Shown: positions 15,656 to 21,802, counted from the first letter of the stretch. The stretch: DNA of 23,362 nt from Candidatus Sungbacteria bacterium RIFCSPHIGHO2_01_FULL_50_25 (GCA_001822215.1 MHQD01000044.1:1-23362), one strand, 5' to 3'. Notes: generated by a model from the sequence alone, not told the origin. Numbers and translations: made by a program.

Positions 15656-16123
15656 ATGAGAAAAAAGCGGGTACTCGTGTTCGGCGTTTTTGATTTTTTG
15701 CATCCGGGGCATATTTCATTTTTGAAGCAAGCACGAAAGCGCGGGAGCGAACTTATTGTGGTTGTTGCGCGGGATTCGGTTGTAAAAAAATTGAAGAGGA
15801 AAACCCCGCGCCAGAACGAATCTCGGCGCATCGCCGCGCTTCGGCGCCTGCTGTTTGTTGCGCATGCGGTGCGGGGGGATAGCGCGCAGGGGACGTACGC
15901 GGTCTTGCGGCGGTGGAAACCGGATGTAGTTTGCGTCGGGTATGATCAAGATGGTCTTCGGAAGGATCTTTTTGCGCGCATGCGGGATAGCGCAATAGCG
16001 AAAGTCACCATCATACGGCTTCGTCCGTTTGCGCCTCACAAATTTCGATCTTCATTGCTTCGGCAAACGAACCCCGTTACAGCCCGGCCTAAAGGCAAAA
16101 GCTTCCGGGTTGTAACGGGGTGA
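15656..16123 (+). CDS. Cytidylyltransferase-like nucleotidyltransferase
   Basis: A 155-aa protein of the HxGH nucleotidyltransferase superfamily (TagD/GCT and archaeal RibL FAD synthetase type). The catalytic motif is GVFDFLHPGH (10-19), with H16 and H19, followed by RGSELIVVVARD and later VVCVGYDQD (~100). It would join a nucleotide to a phosphorylated substrate (glycerol-3-phosphate, FMN or similar); the substrate cannot be told apart here. The normal family end is near APHKFRSSLL (~129-138). The last 17 residues and the stop codon are encoded by a palindromic element (16071-16121), so the C-terminus has been replaced or extended. The ISSTR-type motif usual near the C-terminus is represented only by FRSS. 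Confidence 0.8.
   Translation: MRKKRVLVFGVFDFLHPGHISFLKQARKRGSELIVVVARDSVVKKLKRKTPRQNESRRIAALRRLLFVAHAVRGDSAQGTYAVLRRWKPDVVCVGYDQDGLRKDLFARMRDSAIAKVTIIRLRPFAPHKFRSSLLRQTNPVTARPKGKSFRVVTG
16071..16121. repeat. CCCCGTTA palindromic element at the nucleotidyltransferase C-terminus
   Basis: ACCCCGTTACAGCCCGG (16071-16087) and CCGGGTTGTAACGGGGT (16105-16121) form a 17-bp stem with one G-U pair and a 17-base loop. The outer part matches the element in efp, including the right-hand flank GGGGTGAAAG. The TGA in this flank is the stop codon of the host gene. Without a T run it is not a normal terminator, although the hairpin position at the 3' end may still affect the mRNA. Confidence 0.8.
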
Positions 16124-16155
16124 AAGGCAATTAGAGTGGTTGTCCATGCAGACAT

Positions 16156-16182
16156 TTGACGTCTGTAGTAGCGTAGTATAGT
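16156..16182 (+). promoter_or_regulatory. Possible promoter for the two small genes
   Basis: TTGACG (16156-16161) and TATAGT (16177-16182) are good hexamers, but the 15-base spacing is short. The -35 region lies in the loop of a small CAGAC/GTCTG inverted repeat (16150-16165). Confidence 0.35.
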
Positions 16183-16211
16183 TTGGTTTCAGTACTCAGC
16201 GGAGGGTCATA

Positions 16212-16427
16212 ATGCTAACCCAGGAGCAAGTCACCGAAAAGTACATGCGGTTTCGTGAGCTCACGAAAGATACGGGGCTATTCACGCCGCCTGAGGCCAT
16301 GCAATTGTTGGAGGAGCTCGGCGCAGTCGACGAGAATATGCTCGCAGTGGCTTCTGATACATATATGAAGGCAATTGGCCGGGAGGGCAAGCTCGACTGG
16401 GGGCTACTCGGGGTAACCGGTTTTTAG
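16212..16427 (+). CDS. Small unknown protein, 71 aa
   Basis: A mainly helical acidic protein (TQEQVTEKYMRF ... PPEAMQLLEELGAV) with no recognised domain or membrane segment. The gene is well supported by a strong Shine-Dalgarno site (GGAGGG, 16201-16206) 5 bases before the ATG. It ends 11 bases before the next small gene, whose ribosome site overlaps its stop codon, so the two form an operon with coupled translation. Function unknown. Confidence 0.65.
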   Translation: MLTQEQVTEKYMRFRELTKDTGLFTPPEAMQLLEELGAVDENMLAVASDTYMKAIGREGKLDWGLLGVTGF

Positions 16428-16438
16428 AGGAGCTCTGT

Positions 16439-16783
16439 ATGTCTCATAAGGTCGGCGTGGTGCGTGTGGCGAAGTTCACCAAATGGACGCTCCCGCGGCT
16501 CGCACGCGAGATTTTGCGCGATCAAGACGCAGGGGTCGATCCCGAGGCGAAGCTCGCGCAACTCAAAGAGGCATATCGCCAAAATCCAGTACGGGTAGCT
16601 GACGCGCTTTATCGGCTGCGTCGGAAATATCCCGGAGTTTCCGAACTCTTCGAGGATCTCTATGAAGATTCGAAAAAGCGGCGTCGGCCGATAGGGGCAG
16701 TGGATAAGCGCGTGCGCGTTACAGGCATTGCGCGTCGAACCTTCCGCGCTCCGCGACCGCTCGCCAGGAAAAGGGATGTATGA
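16439..16783 (+). CDS. Small basic unknown protein, 114 aa
   Basis: A basic protein, helical through about residue 85 (PEAKLAQLKEAYRQNP, VADALYRLRRKYPGVSELFEDLYE) with an Arg/Lys-rich tail (KKRRRPIG ... RTFRAPRPLARKRD) that could bind nucleic acid. I do not recognise a family. The Shine-Dalgarno site AGAGGAG (16426-16432) overlaps the stop codon of the gene before it. A clear intrinsic terminator stands about 100 bases downstream. The function is unknown; nucleic acid binding is inferred only from charge. Confidence 0.65.
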   Translation: MSHKVGVVRVAKFTKWTLPRLAREILRDQDAGVDPEAKLAQLKEAYRQNPVRVADALYRLRRKYPGVSELFEDLYEDSKKRRRPIGAVDKRVRVTGIARRTFRAPRPLARKRDV

Positions 16784-16885
16784 GCCAGCCCTCAAGAACG
16801 TAGTTGTTCATGTTGGCTTGGAAGCCCGAGTGAAACGAGGGAGAAGAAATGGATGTAGCGGTTCGTCCCGGCGACTTTCTAATCG

Positions 16886-16914
16886 GCGCATCGCAAGATG
16901 CGCTTTTATCTTTT
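16886..16914 (+). terminator. Intrinsic terminator of the small-gene operon
   Basis: GCGCATC (16886-16892), a GCAA tetraloop and GATGCGC (16897-16903) are followed by the T-rich tail TTTTATCTTTT. The transcript would carry a 3' untranslated part of about 100 bases after the stop at 16783. I see no further gene in that part. Confidence 0.85.
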
Positions 16915-16924
16915 CTGCGAGGAT

Positions 16925-16954
16925 AAAAAATAGCGATGCGCATTACGCATCGCT
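16925..16954 (-). terminator. Intrinsic terminator of the NYN gene
   Basis: A perfect 9-bp stem (16932-16940 with 16946-16954) and a 5-base loop are followed on the minus strand by a T run (complement of 16925-16930). It lies 12 bases after the stop codon of the NYN gene. It shares the GCGATGCG/CGCATCGC type of stem with the opposite-strand terminator at 16886. Confidence 0.85.
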
Positions 16955-16966
16955 GGTTAGCAAGGG

Positions 16967-17614
16967 TCATCCTTCGATCGTATAGCGCACATCCGGGTAA
17001 GACTGGATGAGCCTCAACAGCGCACGAAGGAATGCGATTGAATCCGTATCTACGCCCGCTTCGAGCGAAATCTTCAGCCTCCTTCCGTCCGAAGGCGTCT
17101 CAATGGGCGGTCGTGGACGCGCGGGTTCGCGCATGATGAGATCCTGATAGTCTTTGAGTTCTACGAAATTAAATCGCTCCTCTGCCTCAAAGACTTCCTC
17201 AAGCGCTGATGCGACCATTGTTTTTCCTTCGTCATTCCTGGCGCGCGTTGCGACCCAATGGACTGTCATGCTTTTCCCGAGCAGGACCGGGGCGAAGTCC
17301 TGGTCGGCGCTTACGAGAACAACCTCGGTAACTTCCGGCGATTGGAGTTTTGAAAGATAGTCGATGATATAGGCATCATCCGGCTTTTCTCCGCCTTCAG
17401 GCGCAACGACTTCGAATCCGGCGGTTTGGAGGGATTTGCCGATCGTTTCCCTCCGATGGGGCGGAAGAACACAGACCGGCCTCTTATGAAGGTCAGATGT
17501 GCCGATTTTATGCGCAAGGACCTGGTAAAGACCGCGGAAATTCAACTTGCCGATTCCCAAGATCCGGCACATAAAGTGAAGCGATTCCCAGTCAACAATG
17601 ACAACTCGTGCCAT
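16967..17614 (-). CDS. NYN-domain (PIN-like) nuclease
   Basis: A 215-aa protein with an N-terminal NYN domain, a PIN-like metal-dependent ribonuclease fold. The four acidic sites are visible: VVIVDWES (D8), EKPDDAYIIDYL (D79/D80 and D85) and VVLVSADQDFAPVL (D104, D106). The C-terminal 70 residues are helical and unassigned (DSIAFLRALLRLIQSYPDVRY), with a Pro/Arg-rich linker at about 165-175. NYN proteins act in RNA turnover, and some in defence or toxin roles. It stands alone on the minus strand, with its own promoter, operator-like repeats and terminator, between two parts of the ATPase/CxxC region and divergent from ATPase 2. Confidence 0.8.
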   Translation of the reverse strand: MARVVIVDWESLHFMCRILGIGKLNFRGLYQVLAHKIGTSDLHKRPVCVLPPHRRETIGKSLQTAGFEVVAPEGGEKPDDAYIIDYLSKLQSPEVTEVVLVSADQDFAPVLLGKSMTVHWVATRARNDEGKTMVASALEEVFEAEERFNFVELKDYQDLIMREPARPRPPIETPSDGRRLKISLEAGVDTDSIAFLRALLRLIQSYPDVRYTIEG

Positions 17615-17644
17615 GGTTTTTTACCCCGCTTGTGCGCGTGCTGA

Positions 17645-17676
17645 ATTTATTGTACAATAAATCAATAATAAATCAA
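17645..17676 (-). promoter_or_regulatory. NYN gene promoter with operator-like repeats
   Basis: On the minus strand TTGATT (17671-17676) and TACAAT (17649-17654) are 16 bases apart. The -10 lies within a perfect 18-bp palindrome (17645-17662, centre TTGTACAA). The sequence AATAAATCAA occurs twice (17656-17665 and 17667-17676), one helical turn apart, across the spacer. This is the layout of a repressor or autoregulator site. It sits in the 128-base divergent region shared with ATPase 2. Confidence 0.6.
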
Positions 17677-17742
17677 GTATGCGAGCCAGCCGGCTAAAGA
17701 GTTTTTCTTTTGCCGGTATGGCGAACGTGATACGATATACGC

Positions 17743-19812
17743 ATGCAAGAAGCGAATACATCAGGAGTGACCTATATCGGCAAATGCAATTTCCGCGGGA
17801 ATGAGCGGATCTTTGGCATTAAGCAAAAAGACCGACGCCAGCATATGTATGTCATAGGAAAGACCGGCGTAGGCAAGACCGCGCTTCTTAAAAACATGGC
17901 GCTTCAGGACATCCGTTCGGGCCGCGGGATTTGCATTATTGATCCGCACGGCGAGTTTATTGAAGAGGTGCTTACGCAGATTCCCGCAGAGCGGGTGAAT
18001 GACGTCATCTATTTTAATCCGGTTGATTCCGAATATCCGATGGGATTTAATGTTCTCGAGACGTCGGATCCGAAATATAAGCACTTGATCGTTTCGGACC
18101 TCATGGGGATTTTTACAAAGATTTGGGCGAATGTCTGGTCCGCGCGCATGGAGTACATTTTGCAGAATTGCGTGAATGCCCTTTTGGATACTCCCGGGAC
18201 AACGCTTTTAGGCATTCCGCGGATTCTCGTTGACAAGGATTACCGGGAAAAGATTGTTGCAAACGTAAAGGACCCGGTCGTCAAATCTTTCTGGGTTCAT
18301 GAGTATGAGACGTGGCGCGATCAGTTTCGGAATGAAGCGATTGTTCCGATCCAGAATAAAGTCGGCCAGTTTTTAAATACAAGTTTCATCCGCAATATCG
18401 TCGGCCAGTCAAAATCGACTTTGAATATCTCTGAGATCATGAATGACGGAAAGATTCTTCTTGTGAATGTTTCGAAGGGGCGCATCGGCGAGGACAACTC
18501 GGCGCTTTTGGGCGCGATGATCATCACGAAAGTCCAGCTCGCCGCAATGGAGCGCGTCCGCGTTCCCGAGGAAGACCGCAAAGATTTTTACCTCTATGTG
18601 GACGAGTTTCAAAATTTTGCAACTGACTCGTTTGCATCTATTTTGTCTGAAGCGCGAAAGTACCGGCTGAATCTTATTCTTGCGCACCAGTACATCGGCC
18701 AGCTCGTGACCGACGTTTCGACAAAAGTGCGCGACGCGGTATTCGGAAACGTCGGCACCATGATTTCTTTCCGCGTCGGCGCCACAGACGCTGAATTTCT
18801 CGAACAGGAATTCACTCCGGAATTCATGCAGGAGGATTTGATCAATCTTCCGAATCACCATATCTATTTGAAGCTTATGGTCGAGGGAATTACTTCGCGG
18901 CCGTTCTCTTCGGTTACGCTTCCGCCGTTTGAATATGAACGAGCGCATGACGTCAAAGAAAAAGTGATTCGCGTTGCCCGGGAACGGTATGCTCGTCCGC
19001 GCGCCGAAGTAGAGGATAAGATATTCCGGTGGTCCGGCGGAGGGTCTGATGACGGCGACGAGGGGGGAGGAAAGAGCGCTATGGGTGACGGGAAGCTTCA
19101 AGAAAGCATTTGCTGGAATTGCGGAAAAACTGCGACCGTGCCTTTTAAGCCGGATGGCAGGCGGCCGGTGTATTGCCTTAGTTGTTTGAAACAGATTGAA
19201 GAAGGGAAGTTGATTCCTTTGCCTGATCGGATGCCGAAAGTCGGGAAGGCGCGGTTTGATGATTCATTAAGCACTATGGGAATTGAGTTTTCACTGAATC
19301 GGGGGAATGCGCCTTCACAGTCGCGTTCTCAACGCGAGGGAGGAGCAAGCGCTCCTGTGCGCGAACAGCATTCCGGAGGGGGAAGACGGGATTTCCGTCC
19401 GCGCGGTGATACGCGGATGGTGGCGCGCCATTCCCGCGGCGACCGCCGCGGGGGCGAGGGACGCGTGCGCACCGAACCGGTTGTCCGAGGCGGGGGAGAT
19501 GGTGATAAAAGAATTTCTCTTTCTGAACTTCGGGCGCGTCCGGAAGAAAAAAAGTCAGATCTGCGCGATCGCGCGCGCGAGCATCGCCCTGCAGATACAT
19601 CGGGCCTTCGGAAAGCGCTCGAAGGGCTTTTGAAGCAAGAGCCGCAAAAAGAGGTTGAAATGTCAGTCGCATCGCCGCAGATCGAATCCCGGCCAGTTGT
19701 TTCTCAACCGCTCGTCTCTCGTCCGGTCGAACAGCCACGCGCACCGATTCAATCGTCAGCAACCGCGCCGGAGCAGAAAAAAATCCAGCCCGGAGAGGCG
19801 GTTAAACTCTAG
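17743..19812 (+). CDS. HerA/TraG-like ATPase 2 with zinc ribbon and charged tail
   Basis: A 689-aa paralogue of the ATPase at 12376. Walker A is GKTGVGKT (39-46), IDPHGEF follows at 66-72, Walker B is FYLYVDEFQN (282-291) and the sensor is AHQYIGQL (314-321). After the ATPase core (to ~425) come a Gly/Asp linker, a zinc ribbon (C457, C460, C478, C481; CWNCGK ... FKPDGRRPVYC), and about 200 residues of low-complexity Arg/Glu/Pro/Ser-rich sequence that is probably disordered. The ribbon is the same short type that ends CxxC protein 2 (CxxCGK ... V-x-C-x-x-C). The N-terminus begins directly at the YIGKCNFRG strand, with no anchor. The ATG lacks a Shine-Dalgarno site; a TGATACGAT extended -10 lies 6 bases before it. 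Confidence 0.82.
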   Translation: MQEANTSGVTYIGKCNFRGNERIFGIKQKDRRQHMYVIGKTGVGKTALLKNMALQDIRSGRGICIIDPHGEFIEEVLTQIPAERVNDVIYFNPVDSEYPMGFNVLETSDPKYKHLIVSDLMGIFTKIWANVWSARMEYILQNCVNALLDTPGTTLLGIPRILVDKDYREKIVANVKDPVVKSFWVHEYETWRDQFRNEAIVPIQNKVGQFLNTSFIRNIVGQSKSTLNISEIMNDGKILLVNVSKGRIGEDNSALLGAMIITKVQLAAMERVRVPEEDRKDFYLYVDEFQNFATDSFASILSEARKYRLNLILAHQYIGQLVTDVSTKVRDAVFGNVGTMISFRVGATDAEFLEQEFTPEFMQEDLINLPNHHIYLKLMVEGITSRPFSSVTLPPFEYERAHDVKEKVIRVARERYARPRAEVEDKIFRWSGGGSDDGDEGGGKSAMGDGKLQESICWNCGKTATVPFKPDGRRPVYCLSCLKQIEEGKLIPLPDRMPKVGKARFDDSLSTMGIEFSLNRGNAPSQSRSQREGGASAPVREQHSGGGRRDFRPRGDTRMVARHSRGDRRGGEGRVRTEPVVRGGGDGDKRISLSELRARPEEKKSDLRDRAREHRPADTSGLRKALEGLLKQEPQKEVEMSVASPQIESRPVVSQPLVSRPVEQPRAPIQSSATAPEQKKIQPGEAVKL

Positions 19813-19824
19813 TTTTTTGGTGAG

Positions 19825-20217
19825 ATGAGTGATTTGTTAATACGTTGGAATGATAAGATTATAGCGGTTTTTGGTCTGCTCAATATTGGTTTTGTAGTTC
19901 TCGGGACCCTTTTATTCGCTGCTGTTTTACTTAGTGGTGATATTCTCTGGAGACAAGAGTATGTGAGATTTGTCCCTCAATTGGTGATCAGTCTCGTTAT
20001 ATACATTGGTATTGCATATCGAAAATCGTGGGTCCTGCCGCTTATTTGGATCACACTTTCAATTGGTTTTATTCAGGGTTTGTTGATTCCAATTGGAGAT
20101 GCGGTATTTCTCATAGCAAAAGTAGTTGGATTAAGCATTGGTATCTTCTGGATTTATTTTTTCAATCGTAAACAGGTTCGTGAGTACTTTCATTACAAAG
20201 GAATTACAATTTTCTGA
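19825..20217 (+). CDS. Small multi-pass membrane protein, 130 aa
   Basis: Four hydrophobic segments are visible (about 12-37, 48-64, 69-87 and 93-112), with a basic C-terminus (FNRKQVREYFHYKG). I do not recognise a family. It begins 12 bases after the ATPase 2 stop, behind TTTTTTGGTGAG, and is probably the last gene of that transcript. Its base use is lower in GC than the neighbours (many TTT, ATT and TTG codons), which could mean recent acquisition or only reflect membrane composition. Confidence 0.65.
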   Translation: MSDLLIRWNDKIIAVFGLLNIGFVVLGTLLFAAVLLSGDILWRQEYVRFVPQLVISLVIYIGIAYRKSWVLPLIWITLSIGFIQGLLIPIGDAVFLIAKVVGLSIGIFWIYFFNRKQVREYFHYKGITIF

Positions 20218-20218
20218 C

Positions 20219-20260
20219 AAATAATCCAAAAACCGCTCGCGAGCGGTTTTTGGATTATTT
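20219..20260. terminator. 42-bp perfect palindrome, bidirectional terminator
   Basis: The sequence 20219-20260 is its own reverse complement over all 42 bases, centred on CTCGCGAG. Each strand reads as a GC stem (CCGCTCGC/GCGAGCGG) flanked by A5 and T5 tracts, so it ends transcripts from both the membrane-protein gene and efp. It overlaps the efp stop codon (20255-20257). Confidence 0.9.
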
Positions 20261-20860
20261 CGCTTTTTCGATTCGCTCCGCATACTCTCCGGTTTCTGTA
20301 TTCATTCTTATGACGTCTCCGGAATTTATAAAGAGCGGCACCTGGACGATTGTTCCATTTTCAAGCGTAACCGACTTTGTTCCTGCGCTTGAGCGGTCGC
20401 CTTGGATTCCGGGAGGCGCTTCTGTAACTTTGAAATCGATTTTAATCGGAAGTATGACGTTTATCGGTTCCTCCTCAAGAAAAAGCACTATGAGTTCAAT
20501 GTTTGGCTTGAGCCATTTTGCGCTATCGCCAAGTATGTCCTTTGAAAGCTCGAAGCGATTCTTCGGGTCTTTTGGGTCCTGGAACATATATGCTCCTCGG
20601 CTCACCCCGTTAGAAGCTCGGCTTCTAACGGGGTGAAAGTAGATGAATTTTGTGGGCCGTTTTTCGATATCCGCTTCCTCAAATTTGTCCGCTGGCTTGA
20701 AATTCCGGGATAATACCTGTCCGGTCTTTACATTTCTGATTTTTGTTTGAATTGAAGAGCCGCCCCGGCCGATGTGTTGATGGGCTACTTCAAGGATTTG
20801 GTATGGGGCGTTGTCAACTATGATAAGCGAGCCCGGTTTTAGTTCGTTTATGGAAAGCAT
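20255..20860 (-). CDS. efp: Elongation factor P with palindromic in-frame insertion
   Basis: A 201-aa EF-P, which relieves ribosome stalling at proline stretches. Domain I (1-65) carries the tip loop HIGRGGSS, so the residue that is K34 in E. coli is R32 here. Domain II (~66-135) includes ADIEKRPTKFIY and YMFQDPKDPKNRF, and the last domain (~140-201) includes VTEAPPGIQGD, SVTLENGTIVQVPLFI and GDVIRMNTETGEY, all typical. Residues ~76-88 (PVRSRASNGVSR) break the usual FIY-H-RG-E-Y-F turn and are encoded by a perfect palindrome (20603-20635), explaining the length of 201 against the usual 185-190. I chose ATG 20860; ORF codons upstream to 20887 do not fit the family. It has its own promoter and terminator. 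Confidence 0.94.
   Translation of the reverse strand: MLSINELKPGSLIIVDNAPYQILEVAHQHIGRGGSSIQTKIRNVKTGQVLSRNFKPADKFEEADIEKRPTKFIYFHPVRSRASNGVSRGAYMFQDPKDPKNRFELSKDILGDSAKWLKPNIELIVLFLEEEPINVILPIKIDFKVTEAPPGIQGDRSSAGTKSVTLENGTIVQVPLFINSGDVIRMNTETGEYAERIEKAK
20603..20635. repeat. CCCCGTTA palindromic element inside efp
   Basis: CACCCCGTTAGAAGC (20603-20617), a TCG loop and GCTTCTAACGGGGTG (20621-20635) form a perfect 15-bp stem. It lies in frame in domain II of efp and adds about a dozen residues. The arms and the GAAAG flank match the copy at 16071-16121, and the right arm matches the degenerate copy at 854-867. Confidence 0.88.
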
Positions 20861-20890
20861 AGTGCTGGGGATAATGGGAATACCCAAAAA

Positions 20891-20919
20891 AGTATAATGT
20901 TTTATACTAGAAAAAGCAA
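20891..20919 (-). promoter_or_regulatory. efp promoter
   Basis: On the minus strand TTGCTT (20914-20919) and TATACT (20891-20896) are exactly 17 bases apart. Transcription should start near 20884, giving a leader of about 24 bases before ATG 20860. Confidence 0.65.
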
Positions 20920-20924
20920 CTATA

Positions 20925-20974
20925 CAGATAGGGGGGCGGTCGAATACCCCCTCGGAGGGGGTGTTCCCTGTCTG
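20925..20974. repeat. Nested inverted repeat upstream of the TM-helix gene
   Basis: An outer arm CAGATAGGG (20925-20933) pairs with CCCTGTCTG (20966-20974) at 8 of 9 positions. Inside is a G/C-rich hairpin, ACCCCC (20946-20951) with GGGGGT (20957-20962). It lies in the divergent region between efp and the gene at 21019. Its role is unclear; it may be another palindromic insertion or a regulatory structure. Confidence 0.6.
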
Positions 20975-21008
20975 AAAACATACTTTATTTTAGTGATAAC
21001 TCTAATTG

Positions 21009-21014
21009 TATACT
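21009..21014 (+). promoter_or_regulatory. -10 hexamer immediately before the start codon
   Basis: TATACT (21009-21014) ends 4 bases before ATG 21019, and there is no Shine-Dalgarno site between. This suggests a leaderless transcript, but the -35 region (around 20984-20991) is poor. Confidence 0.35.
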
Positions 21015-21018
21015 TACT

Positions 21019-21702
21019 ATGCCTATTGATTTTGCTGGTGAACTTATCGTAGTTTCGCTTCGCGAAGTTGCGGCTGCGTTTGCCACGTTCCTGCCTCTTG
21101 TCGTATTGGCGGTTATTGTATTTGCCGCCGGCTTTTTTATTGCAATTGTTGTCGGAAAAGCTGTAGAACAGCTTATTCGGGCAACAAAGATTGACTCGCT
21201 TCTTTCAAAGCTTGCGTTTGAGCAGGCGGTTGAGCGCGCCGGATGGCGCCTGAACACAGGCGCCTTTATCGGGGGGATCATCAAATGGTTTATTATTGTT
21301 GCGTTCCTCCTCGCGTCGGTGAATATTCTCGGAGAACGTTTTGCGCCTATTTCCGGGTTTTTGCGCGATGTCTTGTCGTATCTGCCGAATGTGGTTGTAT
21401 CAGCCCTCATACTTGTTATTGCGGCGATTATCGCGCAAGCAACAGAGCGGGCTGTTCGCGGTTCGGTTGAGGCGGCCGGGCATCGGGGCGCTGCAGCAGG
21501 GGTTCTTATCCGATGGTCCATTTGGGTATTTGCGGTTTCCGCGGCTTTGATACAGCTCGGCATCGCCCCCCAGCTTATCCAGACCGTTATGACCGGCCTT
21601 GTATTTGCCATCGCGGGCGCATTCGCCCTTGCATTCGGTTTGGGAGGAAAGGATATTGCTACATCGGCCCTAGAGAAGATGAAGGATGAATTAAGGAAAT
21701 AG
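21019..21702 (+). CDS. Conserved-TM-helix membrane protein (MscS-related)
   Basis: A 227-aa integral membrane protein with about five helices. The repeated pattern of a long helix followed by a charged amphipathic stretch (FAAGFFIAIVVGKAVEQLIRATKIDSLLSKL, then LILVIAAIIAQATERAVRGSVEAAG) and the ending VFAIAGAFALAFGLGGKDIATSALEKM is characteristic of the TM_helix repeat family (PF05552), found in MscS-like channels and their soluble-domain-free relatives. The MscS pore beta domain is absent, so it may be a channel-like protein of unknown specificity. It is followed by an intrinsic terminator and then the rRNA operon. Confidence 0.82.
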   Translation: MPIDFAGELIVVSLREVAAAFATFLPLVVLAVIVFAAGFFIAIVVGKAVEQLIRATKIDSLLSKLAFEQAVERAGWRLNTGAFIGGIIKWFIIVAFLLASVNILGERFAPISGFLRDVLSYLPNVVVSALILVIAAIIAQATERAVRGSVEAAGHRGAAAGVLIRWSIWVFAVSAALIQLGIAPQLIQTVMTGLVFAIAGAFALAFGLGGKDIATSALEKMKDELRK

Positions 21703-21726
21703 ATCCCCTCCGAGTTTTCTTGCTGG

Positions 21727-21750
21727 AAAACCCCGTTTTTACGGGGTTTT
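21727..21750. terminator. Terminator between the TM-helix gene and the rRNA operon
   Basis: AAAACCCCGT (21727-21736), TTTT loop, ACGGGGTTTT (21741-21750). The stem is perfect and A/T flanked, so it works on either strand. It separates the rRNA promoter from upstream transcription. Confidence 0.85.
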
Positions 21751-21773
21751 CTGTTATCCACATATAGAAGCCG

Positions 21774-21802
21774 TTGACACCAATCACGGAATCGATTATA
21801 AT
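21774..21802 (+). promoter_or_regulatory. Consensus sigma-70 promoter of the 23S rRNA operon
   Basis: TTGACA (21774-21779) and TATAAT (21797-21802) match the consensus at all 12 positions, with the ideal 17-base spacing. Transcription should start near 21809, about 410 bases before the 23S gene. It is the strongest promoter in the window, as expected for rRNA. Confidence 0.88.

Noticed and set aside
14938..15831. A 297-codon open frame on the minus strand opposite CxxC protein 2
   Set aside because: It runs antisense to a clear family member and crosses into the nucleotidyltransferase gene; its product is Arg/Phe/Ile-rich without any motif, as expected of a shadow frame.
16071..16121. Hairpin as an ordinary intrinsic terminator
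   Set aside because: There is no T run after the stem, and its arms match the element in the middle of efp, where termination would make no sense.
16849..16926. A 25-codon ORF after the small-gene operon
   Set aside because: It reads through the intrinsic terminator at 16886-16914 and has only a weak ribosome site, so it is probably untranslated 3' RNA.
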